From NCBI RefSeq assembly GCF_022760965.1, contig NZ_JAKVIJ010000008.1:120884-184883 (forward strand): a stretch of DNA of 64,000 bases. Direction: 5' to 3'. Under the pieces are notes generated by a model. That model made no database searches. It saw only the letters and a program-made list of their open reading frames with translations, and was not told where the DNA came from. Shown in pieces: positions 37,007 to 46,065 of the stretch. This stretch comes from Simplicispira sedimenti (GTDB lineage: Bacteria > Pseudomonadota > Gammaproteobacteria > Burkholderiales > Burkholderiaceae_C). The first letter of the stretch is position 1, and every line of letters begins with the position of its first letter. A program made the translations under genes and the position numbers.

Positions 37007-38131
37007 TCAGATGCCAGAGGCCTGGTCCAAAAATACCCGGGCACGCCGCGGTGTCACCAACAGCATATCCCCTTGCGCAAAGCCCATGTCGCGGTACTGC
37101 TGTGCAGGAATTTGCGCTTCGATCAGGGCCTGCGGGGCTGCATTGTGCGCTGGTTGGTGGTCGCCGGTGGGAATAAGTTCCAGCCGCGCGATCGGCCCCA
37201 CCACAATGGCCCGCTCCAGTTGCGCCACGATGCCCCGCGGGCGCCCGTCCTCGTCCACGCCCGCGCCGCTGGTGTAGCGCTCCACGTCCAGATCGTGCGG
37301 GCGCACATAGGCAAAGGCCTTGGCGTTCTGCGCCTGGTGGTGCTCGGGCGAATCAAGCTCCATGCCCTCCAGGTGCACCAGGCCTTCGTGCGCACGGCCA
37401 TGGAACAGGTTCACGTCACCCAGGAAGCCATACACGAACGGGCTGGCCGGATGGTCCCAGACCTGCTGCGGCGTGCCGCTTTGCTCGATCTTGCCCTGGT
37501 TGATGACGACCACGCGGTCGGCCACTTCCAGCGCCTCCTCCTGGTCGTGCGTCACGAAGATCGAGGTGACATGCAGCTCATCGTGCAGGCGGCGCAGCCA
37601 GCGGCGAAGCTCCTTGCGCACCTTGGCGTCGAGCGCGCCGAAGGGCTCGTCGAGCAGCAGCACCTTGGGCTCCACGGCCAGCGCGCGCGCCAGGGCGATG
37701 CGCTGGCGCTGCCCGCCCGAGAGCTGCGAGGGGTAGCGCTCGGCCAGCCAGTCCAGCTGCACGAGCTTGAGCAGGTCCATCACTTTTTGCCGGATCTGCG
37801 CCTCGCTCGGGCGCTCGCTGCGCGGCTTGACGCGCAGGCCGAAAGCCACGTTCTCGAACACCGTCATGTGGCGGAACAGCGCGTAGTGCTGGAACACGAA
37901 GCCCACGTTGCGCTCGCGCACATGCACGTCGGTCGTGTCCTCGCCGCTGAAGTGGATGCTGCCCACGTCGGCCGTCTCCAGGCCGGCGATGATGCGCAAA
38001 AGCGTGGTCTTGCCGCAGCCCGAGGGGCCGAGCAGCGCGATGAGTTCGCCGGACGCGATGTCCAGGCTCACGTCACGCAGCGCCTGGAAGTCGCCGAACT
38101 GCTTGCTGACGTTGCGGATTTCAATGCTCAT
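37007..38131 (-). CDS. cysA: Sulfate/thiosulfate ABC importer ATP-binding protein
   Basis: The 374-residue ATPase has Walker A GPSGCGKTT, signature LSGGQRQRIALARAL, Walker B VLLLDEPFGALD and the switch region IFVTHDQEEALEVA. A C-terminal TOBE-like regulatory region follows (VRPHDLDVERY). The start at 38131 (MSIEIRNVSKQFG) is well supported by the family. It is the last gene of sbp-cysT-cysW-cysA, 13 bases after cysW. Confidence 0.96.
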   Translation of the reverse strand: MSIEIRNVSKQFGDFQALRDVSLDIASGELIALLGPSGCGKTTLLRIIAGLETADVGSIHFSGEDTTDVHVRERNVGFVFQHYALFRHMTVFENVAFGLRVKPRSERPSEAQIRQKVMDLLKLVQLDWLAERYPSQLSGGQRQRIALARALAVEPKVLLLDEPFGALDAKVRKELRRWLRRLHDELHVTSIFVTHDQEEALEVADRVVVINQGKIEQSGTPQQVWDHPASPFVYGFLGDVNLFHGRAHEGLVHLEGMELDSPEHHQAQNAKAFAYVRPHDLDVERYTSGAGVDEDGRPRGIVAQLERAIVVGPIARLELIPTGDHQPAHNAAPQALIEAQIPAQQYRDMGFAQGDMLLVTPRRARVFLDQASGI

Positions 38132-38144
38132 GTTCTGTTGTCCT

Positions 38145-39047
38145 TCACAAACCGGCGGGCGCAGGGCGCTCCGGCGGGAGTTCTGCGGCCGCCTTGAGCG
38201 CCTGCTCGTTGCGGTGCTCGGCAACCGTCTTGATGACCAGCGTGACCAGCGCCAGCAGCGCCAGCAACGAGGCCGCCGCGAAGGCCGCGACCGACTGGTA
38301 CTCGTTGTAGAGGATCTCGACGTGCAGCGGGATGGTGTTGGTCTGCCCCCGGATATGGCCCGACACCACCGACACCGCGCCGAACTCGCCCATGGCGCGC
38401 GCATTGCACAGGATCACGCCGTACAGCAGGCCCCATTTGATGTTGGGCAGCGTGACGTACCAGAAGGTCTGCCAGCCCGTGGCGCCCAGCACGATGGCGG
38501 CCTGTTCTTCGTCGTTGCCCTGTGCCTGCATCAGCGGGATCAGCTCGCGCGCGATGAACGGGAAGGTGACGAAGATGGTGGCCAGCACGATGCCCGGCAC
38601 GGCGAAGATGATCTTGATGTCGTGCGCCGCAAGCCAGGGCCCGAACCAGCCCTGCGCACCAAACATGAGCACGTAAACCAGACCCGCCACCACGGGAGAC
38701 ACGGAAAACGGCAGGTCCACCAGCGTGGTCAGGAAAGCCTTTCCCTTGAACTCGTACTTGGCAATGCACCAGGCCGCCGCCACGCCGAACACCAGGTTCA
38801 GCGGCACAGCAATCAAAGCCGTGATGAGCGTGAGCTTGATGGCAGACCACGCATCGGGCTCGCGCAGACCTTCCAGATACGCGCCAAAGCCTTTGCGCAG
38901 CGCCTCGGCAAACACGGCGGCCAGCGGCAGCACCAAAAACAGCAGCATGAAGGCCAGCGCCAGCGTGATCAATGTGTAGCGCACCCACGGCGCCTCGGTC
39001 GTGCCTGCTTGTGCGCGACGAATGGTTCGAGAGTTGGCGCCGCTCAT
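38145..39047 (-). CDS. cysW: Sulfate ABC transporter permease CysW
   Basis: The 300-residue membrane subunit has six helices. The binding-protein-dependent transport motif (EAA loop) is EEQAAIVLGATGWQTFWYVTLPNIKWGLLYG. TLVDLPFSVSPVVAGLVYVLMFG is typical of CysW. It couples with CysT to form the sulfate channel. Its start overlaps the end of cysT by 4 bases. Confidence 0.96.
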   Translation of the reverse strand: MSGANSRTIRRAQAGTTEAPWVRYTLITLALAFMLLFLVLPLAAVFAEALRKGFGAYLEGLREPDAWSAIKLTLITALIAVPLNLVFGVAAAWCIAKYEFKGKAFLTTLVDLPFSVSPVVAGLVYVLMFGAQGWFGPWLAAHDIKIIFAVPGIVLATIFVTFPFIARELIPLMQAQGNDEEQAAIVLGATGWQTFWYVTLPNIKWGLLYGVILCNARAMGEFGAVSVVSGHIRGQTNTIPLHVEILYNEYQSVAAFAAASLLALLALVTLVIKTVAEHRNEQALKAAAELPPERPAPAGL

Positions 39048-39928
39048 GCTGGAGCCCCTGCGTGGCGACGCTGCCAGGCCTGCAGCGCGTTGATGACGAG
39101 CAGCAGGATGAAGGAGATGACCAGCATCACCACCGCCACGGCGGTGGCGCCAGCGTAGTCGTACTGCTCCAGCTTGCCGATGATGATGAGCGGCGTGATC
39201 TCGGACACCATGGGCATGTTGCCGGCGATGAAGATCACCGAGCCGTACTCACCCACGGCGCGCGCGAAGGCCATGGCAAAGCCGGTCATCAGCGCCGGCG
39301 TGATGGACGGCAGGATGACGAGCCGGAAGGTCTGCCAGCGCGTGGCGCCCAGGCTGGTGGCGGCTTCTTCGAGCTCCTTCTCGGCGTCTTCCAGCACGGG
39401 CTGCACGGTGCGCACCACGAAGGGCAGGCCGATGAAGATCAGTGCAATGACGATGCCCGCGGGCTTGAACGCGAGCTGGATGCCCAGCGGCTCCAGGATG
39501 CTGCCCACCCAGCCGTTGCCTGCCAGCAGCGCTGTGAGCGAAATGCCGGCCACGGCCGTGGGCAGCGCGAACGGCAGGTCCACCAGCGCGTCCACGATCT
39601 TCTTGCCAGGAAACTTGTAGCGCACCAGCACCCAGGCGATCAGCAGGCCGAAGAACAGGTTGACCAGCGCCGCCAGGAACGACGCGCCGAAGGTGAGCCG
39701 GTACGAGGCCAGCACACGCGGCGCGCTGATGGCCGACCAGAACTGCTCCCAGGTCAGCGAAAAGGTCTTGAAGATCAGCGCCGACAGCGGGATCAGCACG
39801 ATGATGCTCAGGTAGAACAGCGTGTACCCCAGCGATAGCCCGAAGCCGGGCAACACGCGTTTGGGCGCACGCCGCCCGGCCTGCGCCGGGGCTGCCCCCA
39901 GCGCAGCCACGGAGGTGGCGGCGGTCAT
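39044..39928 (-). CDS. cysT: Sulfate ABC transporter permease CysT (CysU)
   Basis: The 294-residue membrane subunit has six helices and the EAA loop KELEEAATSLGATRWQTFRLVILPSI. VDALVDLPFALPTAVAGISL and RAVGEYGSVIFIAGNMP are family segments. The N-terminus is cytoplasmic and basic (AQAGRRAPKRVLPGFG). It is second in the sulfate import operon, 3 bases after sbp. Confidence 0.96.
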   Translation of the reverse strand: MTAATSVAALGAAPAQAGRRAPKRVLPGFGLSLGYTLFYLSIIVLIPLSALIFKTFSLTWEQFWSAISAPRVLASYRLTFGASFLAALVNLFFGLLIAWVLVRYKFPGKKIVDALVDLPFALPTAVAGISLTALLAGNGWVGSILEPLGIQLAFKPAGIVIALIFIGLPFVVRTVQPVLEDAEKELEEAATSLGATRWQTFRLVILPSITPALMTGFAMAFARAVGEYGSVIFIAGNMPMVSEITPLIIIGKLEQYDYAGATAVAVVMLVISFILLLVINALQAWQRRHAGAPA

Positions 39929-39931
39929 GGC

Positions 39932-40930
39932 TTACTTCGCGCTATAGATTTTGTCGAACTGGCCGCCGTCGTTGAAGTGCACCTTCTGCGCTTCCGTCAG
40001 GCTGCCGAAGTACTTGGCCACGGTGAACTGCTTGAGCGGCTTGAAGGTGGCCTCGTACTTCTTCAGCACCTTCTCGGAGCGCGGGCGGATGGCGTGCTTG
40101 GCGGCGATCTCCTGGGCCTCGTCGGAGTACAGGTAGTCGAGGTAGGCCTTGGCCAGTTGCGCCGTGCCCTTCTTGGCCACGGTGCGCTCCACCACGGCCA
40201 CGGGGTTCTCGGCCACGATGCTGACCGACGGGTAGATCGCATCGACCTTGCCGGCGCCGAATTCGCGGTCGATGGACACCACCTCGGACTCGAAGGTGAT
40301 GAGCACGTCGCCCTGGTTGCGCTGCAGGAAGGTGGCCGTGGCGTCGCGCCCGCCCTTGGCGAGCACCGGCACATTCTTGTAGAGCTTGGCCACGAACTCG
40401 GCCGCCTGCTGCTCGGTACCGCCCTTCTCACGCACGGCGCCCCAGGCGGCCAGGTAGGCGTAACGGCCGTTGCCGCCGGTCTTGGGGTTGACCACGATCA
40501 CCTGCACGCCGGGCTTGATGAGATCGTCCCAGTCCTTGATGCCCTTGGGGTTGCCGTTGCGCACCAGGAACAGCATGGTCGAGGTGGTGGGCGAGGCGTC
40601 GTGCGGGAACTTCTGGGCCCAGTCCTTGGCCACCACGCCGCTGTCGGCGAGGAACTGCACGTCGGTCGTGGTGTTCATGGTCACCACGTCGGCGGCCAGG
40701 CCGTCGTTCACGGCGCGCGCCTGGGCGCTGGAGCCCGCATGCGACTGGTCGATCTTGATGTCCTGGCCGGTGGTCTTCTTGTAGTGCGCGACGAAGGCGG
40801 CGTTGTAGTCCTTGTAGAACTCGCGCGCCACGTCGTAGGACACGTTCAGGAGCTGGTTCTGCGCCGAGGCCACGCCGCTGGCGGCCAGGGCCAGGGAGGC
40901 CAGGAGGGTCTTGATTTTCAGGGAGGTCAT
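39932..40930 (-). CDS. sbp: Periplasmic sulfate-binding protein
   Basis: The 332-residue protein has a signal peptide (KIKTLLASLALAASGVASAQ, cleavage after about residue 23). The family signatures are NVSYDVAREFYKDYN, QSHAGSSAQARAV, VVNPKTGGNGRYAYL and GDVLITFESEV. It delivers sulfate to CysTWA. The ending KYFGSLTEAQKVHFNDGG is typical of Sbp/CysP. An AT-rich upstream region with a small palindrome could bind a CysB-type regulator. Confidence 0.96.
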   Translation of the reverse strand: MTSLKIKTLLASLALAASGVASAQNQLLNVSYDVAREFYKDYNAAFVAHYKKTTGQDIKIDQSHAGSSAQARAVNDGLAADVVTMNTTTDVQFLADSGVVAKDWAQKFPHDASPTTSTMLFLVRNGNPKGIKDWDDLIKPGVQVIVVNPKTGGNGRYAYLAAWGAVREKGGTEQQAAEFVAKLYKNVPVLAKGGRDATATFLQRNQGDVLITFESEVVSIDREFGAGKVDAIYPSVSIVAENPVAVVERTVAKKGTAQLAKAYLDYLYSDEAQEIAAKHAIRPRSEKVLKKYEATFKPLKQFTVAKYFGSLTEAQKVHFNDGGQFDKIYSAK

Positions 40931-40984
40931 GGTTGCTTCGCCCGGTGATTGCTTGGAATGGAGGGCATTGTGCGAAGCCTTCTT

Positions 40985-41035
40985 TAAAACACAAAAGAAT
41001 ATATTTTTGTTTGTTAATCAACAAATCGCATATAA
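40985..41035 (-). promoter_or_regulatory. AT-rich promoter region of the sbp operon
   Basis: This is one of the most AT-rich stretches in the window (ACAAAAGAATATATTTTTG). It contains TTTGTT-AATC-AACAAA (41010-41025), a perfect 6-bp inverted repeat, and GCATATAAAA. It is a likely site for a LysR-type sulfur regulator (CysB or Cbl), inferred from context. Confidence 0.45.
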
Positions 41036-41455
41036 AACCACTCGCTCTCCAGTCCAGGGCCCGGCTCTCTCATCAGAATTCTTTGCGGAAAAATGGCTTC
41101 AAGCGCTTGACTGGAAAGCGCTAGCAGCTATATTTTTTATAGCAATCAATCCTGCACTAACCGGGCTGCAACCTGCACCGAAGCCATCCGGCCCCGCGTG
41201 GATCTCCCGACCCCATGGGCACGCCGGGGTATGCACATGCAGAGCGCCGCAGCCCCACGAGATGCCTTGACCTCAGCACCTGTGCCTTCCGGTCACCCCC
41301 CCGCACCGCACGGGTCAGGCGGTATCGGCAAGGCTGGAGACTATCGCTGCCATAGAGAGAACCGGATTGCCCGCTGACCACACCGCCCAGACAATTCCGA
41401 CCCAACAAGTAACAACTTGCAACATCTCGTCTCCCACCCAACAAGGCAAAACACG
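41036..41455. other. Intergenic stretch between sbp and the third chemoreceptor
   Basis: This holds repeat A copy 7 (41089-41146) and about 300 bases with no convincing gene. A 95-codon minus-strand frame here has no family features and was rejected. Promoter elements of the chemoreceptor are presumably near 41390-41455. Confidence 0.6.
41089..41146 (-). repeat. Repeat A copy 7 (between sbp and the chemoreceptor)
   Basis: On the minus strand: ATTGCTATAAAAAATATAGC, TGCTAGCGCTTTCCAG, TCAAGCGCTTGAAGCC and a T-rich end. The palindromic core is nearly perfect. Confidence 0.85.
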
Positions 41456-43054
41456 ATGCAAAACTGGAAAATCAGTCAACGCCTGATGGCAGGCTTTGGT
41501 CTCGTCATCGCCATGCTGCTGGGCATGTCGGTGTACAGCGTGTATATCGCCCGCGGCATTGACGCCGCACTCACGGCCAACGCCACGCAGAACGCGGTCA
41601 TCCAGCGCGCCGCCATCAATTTCCGCGGCTCCGCCCACGACCGCTCGATTGCCGTACGGGATGTGGTGCTGGCCCCCAACGAAGCTGCACGCCAGCGCGA
41701 AATCGAAGCGATCGATCGCCTGGCCGCGTTCTACGCCGCATCGGGGCAACAAATGGACAAGGTGCTGCAAAGCGGCGGCTCGGTTCCACCTGAAGTGGCG
41801 CCCATGGTGCAAGCCATCCGGGACATCGAAGCGCGTACCGTTGACACCACGCGCAAGGTAGTGGCTCTGGTACAGGCAGGCGACCGCACAGCGGCCGAAG
41901 CCTTGCTCTGGAGCGATGCCAAGCCACAGTACGAACAGTGGCTGGCGGCCATCAACAAGTTGATCGACTTTGAAGAGGCCCGCATCATCAAAAACAGCAC
42001 CCAGGCCAACCAGGAGGCAAGCCAGTTCAGCAAAGTCATGCTGGCCATCACCGCGCTGGCCCTGCTGGTGGGTGTGACCGCCACGGTGCTGGTGTCCCGC
42101 AGCATCGGCCGCGAGCTGGGGGCCGAGCCCCGTGAGGTGCGCTCTGTGGTGCAGGCCATGCAGCAGGGCAACCTGACGGTGGCCGTGCCGGTGCGGCCAG
42201 GCGACAGCAGCAGCGTGATGGTGGCGGTGCGCGACATGCAGCAGCGCTTTCATGAACTGGTATCGGCCGTGCGCGACAACATCGACGAACTCCACGCCAC
42301 CAGCAGCGCCATTGCCAACGGCAACCAGCACCTGGGCCAGCGCACCGAACAGGCCGCCAGCAGCCTGGAACAGACCGCCGCCAGCATGGAAGAACTGACC
42401 GCCACCGTGCGCCAGAGCGCCGATTCCGCCCAGGCAGCCAACCGGCTGGCCGCGCAGGCGGCCGGCACGGCCTCGCGGGGCGGTGAGGTCATGCAGCAGG
42501 TGGTGAGCACCATGGCGGACATCCACCACAGCAGCCAGAAGATTGCCGACATCATCAGCGTGATCGACGGCATTGCGTTCCAGACCAACATCCTGGCACT
42601 CAATGCCGCCGTCGAAGCCGCCCGTGCGGGCGAGCAGGGCCGGGGCTTTGCCGTGGTGGCCAGCGAGGTGCGCAGCCTGGCCGGGCGCAGCGCCGAGGCG
42701 GCCAAGGAGATCAAGGCGCTGATCCAGGCCAGCGTGGAGAAGGTGGATTCGGGCAGTCAGCTCGTGACCAACGCGGGCGCCACGATGGAGGAGATCGTGC
42801 AGGGGGTGCAGCGCGTCACCTCCATCATCGGCGAGATCAGCACGGCCGCCATCCAGCAAAGCGACGGCATTTCACAGGTCAACGTCGCGGTGTCCCAGCT
42901 CGACCAGATGACTCAGCAAAACGGTGCCCTGGTCGAGGAAAGCCGCACGTCCGCGGACAACCTGCAATCCCAGGCCCAGCGCCTGACCGCCCTGGTGGAG
43001 GTGTTCCAGGTTGGCACCGCCGCCCACCGCCGCGCCGCCCTGCCCGCGCGTTGA
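41456..43054 (+). CDS. Methyl-accepting chemotaxis protein, Tar-type helical sensor
   Basis: The 532-residue receptor has membrane helix 1 at about 11-31 and a helical periplasmic domain to about 190. Helix 2 is about 191-213, then HAMP (LGAEPREVRSVVQAMQQGNLTV) and the signalling hairpin with DGIAFQTNILALNAAVEAAR. The signalling tip resembles the other two receptors but the DNA is clearly divergent, so it was not part of their gene conversion. It lacks a C-terminal WESF-type pentapeptide, ending with AAHRRAALPAR. The ATG at 41456 has AAGG upstream. Confidence 0.94.
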   Translation: MQNWKISQRLMAGFGLVIAMLLGMSVYSVYIARGIDAALTANATQNAVIQRAAINFRGSAHDRSIAVRDVVLAPNEAARQREIEAIDRLAAFYAASGQQMDKVLQSGGSVPPEVAPMVQAIRDIEARTVDTTRKVVALVQAGDRTAAEALLWSDAKPQYEQWLAAINKLIDFEEARIIKNSTQANQEASQFSKVMLAITALALLVGVTATVLVSRSIGRELGAEPREVRSVVQAMQQGNLTVAVPVRPGDSSSVMVAVRDMQQRFHELVSAVRDNIDELHATSSAIANGNQHLGQRTEQAASSLEQTAASMEELTATVRQSADSAQAANRLAAQAAGTASRGGEVMQQVVSTMADIHHSSQKIADIISVIDGIAFQTNILALNAAVEAARAGEQGRGFAVVASEVRSLAGRSAEAAKEIKALIQASVEKVDSGSQLVTNAGATMEEIVQGVQRVTSIIGEISTAAIQQSDGISQVNVAVSQLDQMTQQNGALVEESRTSADNLQSQAQRLTALVEVFQVGTAAHRRAALPAR

Positions 43055-43075
43055 AAGGCCTGCAGCCGCAAGCAC

Positions 43076-43942
43076 TCAGAAACGCACGGCCTCGAACGCC
43101 GGGTACAGATCGTCCACCCAGTGGTTCAGTTCGTCGTGCGACACATCCAGCGAGGCCATGCAGGCCTCGCCGTGTTGGCGCCATTCGCGTGAGGGCTCCA
43201 GGCCCTCATGGTGGTGCACCAGGTGCTCGGCGAGCAAGCCCATGGCTACCAGGTGGCGCACGGTGGGGCTGAACTGGTCGTCCTGCAGGCAGCCGAAGTC
43301 GTGGTGCAGCCAGATGGCCTGCGCCACATCGCCCGTGAGGTGCCAGGTGCGCGCTACGATGGCGCCCACCACGGCATGGTCGGTGCGGTGATTGGCGTTC
43401 TCGGTCTGGGTGAAAGTGCGGTCCTGGCGCGCCAGGGCCTCGGTGACCGTACTGGCATATCCGCGCACCGCCTTCACCAGCACCGGCATGCCGACGTGGC
43501 AGAACAGGCCGAAGCTGTAGCCCAGGCCCGGGTCCAGGCTGTAGAGCTGGCGGCCAATGTGCTCGCAAGCGATGGCGCGGCGTTGCGAGCTTTCCCAGAA
43601 ATGCTCCAGCAGCGGCGAGCGCACCTGCAGCGCCTGGCGCGTGATGAAGGCCGAGAGCAGCTCCACCGCCGGGCGCAGGCCCAACACGGTAAGTGCCATG
43701 CCAACGGTCTGCACGGGTTGATCGAGCCGGTACAGCGGACTGTTGGCGGTGCGGATCAACGCCGCCGCCAGGGCCACATCGGACGAGGCCAACTGGTCCA
43801 GCGCATCCATGTCCGTCTCTTGCTGGGCCAGTATTTCCTGCAGGCGAAACAGGGCCTGCGGGCATGGCGGAATGACGATGGCACGCACAGCGGGCAAGCT
43901 GCGGGCCTGGCGAATGTTCTGATCGATCGGGTGGTCGGTCAC
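43076..43942 (-). CDS. HDOD domain signalling protein
   Basis: The 288-residue product has an HDOD domain: RSLPAVRAIVIPPCPQALFRLQ, SDVALAAALIRTANSPLY and VQTVGMALTVLGLRPAVELL, followed by an HD-like helical tail (ACEHIGRQLYSLDPG, CHVGMPVL, HAVVGAIVARTW, AIWLHHDF). The second His-Asp pairs are incomplete, so it is probably a regulator, not an enzyme. A GTG start at 43942 is chosen; a further GTG at 44056 is possible. It converges with the chemoreceptor at 21 bases. HDOD proteins act in motility and biofilm signalling. Confidence 0.85.
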   Translation of the reverse strand: MTDHPIDQNIRQARSLPAVRAIVIPPCPQALFRLQEILAQQETDMDALDQLASSDVALAAALIRTANSPLYRLDQPVQTVGMALTVLGLRPAVELLSAFITRQALQVRSPLLEHFWESSQRRAIACEHIGRQLYSLDPGLGYSFGLFCHVGMPVLVKAVRGYASTVTEALARQDRTFTQTENANHRTDHAVVGAIVARTWHLTGDVAQAIWLHHDFGCLQDDQFSPTVRHLVAMGLLAEHLVHHHEGLEPSREWRQHGEACMASLDVSHDELNHWVDDLYPAFEAVRF

Positions 43943-44080
43943 GGTGGAAATCCCCGGCGATGGGTGCCTGGTGGCCGCAACAAGGTGCTTGCACAACCCA
44001 CACAGACTTTGTTTCAATTGGTTGCATTGTGACCGCAAACCAGTGTCTGCGCGCACTCCCCCCGGCGGCCAAAGGCCGCT

Positions 44081-45010
44081 TCATCCCCCTGTTGACACAC
44101 GGGTCGCCATGCTGCTGCGCCCCGGCATGGATTCGCCCAGAAAGTCCAGAAAATGCCGCACCGCAGGTGCCAACCCACGACGCGAAGGAAAGACCGCGTG
44201 CACGATGCCCGGCGTGGGCGCCCAATCCGGCAGCACGCGCACCAAACGCCGGTCGCGGATTTCATCGTGGCACATGTAGTCGGGCAACCAGCAAATGCCG
44301 GTGCCCGACAGCGCGGCAAACTTGAGCGTGAGCAGGTCATCGGCCACGTAGCGCGGTGTGTGCTGCACTGTCTGCTGGGCACCGTTGGGGCCGATAAGCT
44401 GCCACACGGCCTTGCCGTCGGGTGCCGACATGGAGATGGAGTCCATGCGCGCCAGGTCGGCCAACGTCGTGGGCGTGCCCTGGCGGATCAGCAGATCGGG
44501 GCTGGCCACCAGCACCTGGCGCGCCACATCCAGGCGCTTGACGACCATGCTGCCGCTGTCGTCCACCGTGGGCCGCACGCGCAACGCCACATCCAGGCCT
44601 TCTTCCACGAGGTTGACGGCCCGGTTGCTCACCTGCAGCTCCACCCGCACCAGGGGATGGCGCGCCAGAAAAGCCGGCATCAACTCGCCCAGCACCGTCT
44701 GCGCGAGCGTGACCGGGCAACTCACCCGGATGGTGCCGCGCGGCTCGGTCTGCACCTGGGCCACCGTGTCGCGCGCCGCCAGGGCCGACTCGCGCACCGC
44801 CTGGCAATGCCGCAGAAAGGCCTCGCCCACATCGGTCAGGGACAGCTTGCGCGTGGTGCGCTGCAACAGGCGTACGCCCAGTTGCGCCTCCAGCTCGGAA
44901 ACCCGGCGCGACAGGCGCGACTTGGGGATGCCCAAAGCCCTCCCGGCGGCAGCAAAACCGCCCCGCTCCACCACTTCGGCGAAGTACAGCATGTCGTTGA
45001 GATCCTGCAT
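44081..45010 (-). CDS. LysR-family transcriptional regulator
   Basis: The 309-residue regulator has an N-terminal winged helix (MQDLNDMLYFAEVVERGGF, GIPKSRLSRRVSELE) and a LysR substrate domain (GTIRVSCPVTLAQTVLGELM). The start at 45010 follows AGGAGCCACC. It is divergently transcribed from azoR with 132 bases between starts, the classic layout in which a LysR protein controls its neighbour. Inducer unknown; homologues often respond to quinones or electrophiles. Confidence 0.94.
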   Translation of the reverse strand: MQDLNDMLYFAEVVERGGFAAAGRALGIPKSRLSRRVSELEAQLGVRLLQRTTRKLSLTDVGEAFLRHCQAVRESALAARDTVAQVQTEPRGTIRVSCPVTLAQTVLGELMPAFLARHPLVRVELQVSNRAVNLVEEGLDVALRVRPTVDDSGSMVVKRLDVARQVLVASPDLLIRQGTPTTLADLARMDSISMSAPDGKAVWQLIGPNGAQQTVQHTPRYVADDLLTLKFAALSGTGICWLPDYMCHDEIRDRRLVRVLPDWAPTPGIVHAVFPSRRGLAPAVRHFLDFLGESMPGRSSMATRVSTGG

Positions 45011-45045
45011 GGTGGCTCCTTGGCGCTTATTGTTCCACTGGCAGG

Positions 45046-45103
45046 ACAATCTATCGCATTTTCGCCAACTTATCAAAAACTAAGGCGATCTCCACAATCT
45101 ATC
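45046..45103. promoter_or_regulatory. Direct repeat ACAATCTATC in the lysR-azoR intergenic region
   Basis: ACAATCTATC occurs at 45046-45055 and again at 45094-45103, 48 bases apart. TCGCC (45062) and GGCGA (45084) form an inverted pair between them. The layout fits a LysR recognition site plus activation site. Confidence 0.45.
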
Positions 45104-45142
45104 CATCGCCACACACCGTGGCTCCACCCCCAGGAGATCACC

Positions 45143-45778
45143 ATGCAACTGCTTCACATCGATTCCGCCATCACCGGTTCCAACTCGGTATCCCGCCAGC
45201 TCACCGCACAGGTGGTGGCCGCCTGGACCGCCGCCCACCCCGGCACACAGGTGGATTACCTGGATCTGGTGGCCAACGCCCCGGCCCACTTCACCATGGA
45301 AGCCATGGCCCCGCGCACCGGGCAGACCGAGGGCCTGAGCGAGGTGCAGGTGCGCGAGAACGCTGTGTCCGAACAGCTGGTGAGCCAGTTCCTTGCCGCC
45401 GACGTGGTGGTGATTGGTGCGCCGTTCTACAACTTCAGCATCCCCACGCAGCTCAAGGCCTGGATCGACCGCATCGCCCAGCCCGGCCGCACCTTCCAGT
45501 ACACGGCCAACGGCCCTGAGGGCCTGGCCAAGGGCAAGACCGTGATCATCGTGTCGAGCCGTGGCGGCGTCTATTCCACCAGCGAAGGCGGCCGTGCCAT
45601 GGAACACCAGGAGAGCTACCTGCAGACCGTGCTGGGCTTTTTCGGCGTGACGGATGTGCGCTTTGTGCGTGCCGAGGGTGTGGCCATGGGTGAAGCCGCC
45701 AAGGCCAGTGCCCTGAGCGCAGCGCAGCAGCACATCGGCCAGGCCGCCAACCAGCCGCTGGCACAGCAAGCCGCTTGA
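45143..45778 (+). CDS. azoR: FMN-dependent NADH azoreductase
   Basis: The 211-residue flavodoxin-fold enzyme reduces quinones and azo compounds. Marks are LLHIDSAITGSNSVSRQL (phosphate binding), PFYNFSIPTQLKAWIDRIAQPGRTF, VSSRGGVYS and MEHQESYLQTVLGFFG. The ATG at 45143 follows CAGGAGATCACC. It is probably activated by the divergent LysR regulator. Repeat B begins 8 bases after its stop. Confidence 0.95.
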   Translation: MQLLHIDSAITGSNSVSRQLTAQVVAAWTAAHPGTQVDYLDLVANAPAHFTMEAMAPRTGQTEGLSEVQVRENAVSEQLVSQFLAADVVVIGAPFYNFSIPTQLKAWIDRIAQPGRTFQYTANGPEGLAKGKTVIIVSSRGGVYSTSEGGRAMEHQESYLQTVLGFFGVTDVRFVRAEGVAMGEAAKASALSAAQQHIGQAANQPLAQQAA

Positions 45779-45785
45779 AGTGAAA

Positions 45786-45899
45786 CACCCCCTTGTGTCG
45801 CCTTCGGCGCCTTCCCCCCGCTCTCGCAGCGCTACGCGCTGCGGGCAGGGGGACGCTCCCAGCGCGGCGGGGGCGGCCCTTGCGCGGGAGCTCTGGCCT
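45786..45899 (+). repeat. Repeat B copy 2 (after azoR)
   Basis: CCCCCTTGTGTCGCCTTCGG, hairpin 1 with CGCAGCG-CTACG-CGCTGCG, hairpin 2 with GCTCCC...GGGAGC, then CTCTGGCC. A tail with CGTTTCATCCGCTGCGGG and GGTATGGATGACTGAGATG runs on to about 45957. It lies 8 bases from the azoR stop. Confidence 0.88.
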
Positions 45900-45966
45900 G
45901 TGGCGCGCCCGTTTCATCCGCTGCGGGTAGCGCGCATGCGGTATGGATGACTGAGATGAAGCGCAT

Positions 45967-46054
45967 CCCCCGGGTGGCGCTTCGCGCCCTGCCTGGGTCG
46001 TGCCCGTTTCATGCGTCGCGGGTGCCGCGTACGCGGAATGGATCACTGATGTGC
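45967..46054 (+). repeat. Internally deleted repeat B copy
   Basis: It starts CCCCGGGTGGCGCTTCGCGCC like other copies, then jumps straight to the tail (GTCGTGCCCGTTTCATGCG, GGAATGGATCACTGATG). Both hairpins are missing. It is in tandem with copy 2, just before the stop of the lipoate ligase gene. Confidence 0.7.
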
Positions 46055-46065
46055 TGCCCGGCGCC

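Noticed and set aside
41157..41444. A 95-codon minus-strand frame between sbp and the chemoreceptor
   Set aside because: No family features and no start signals.
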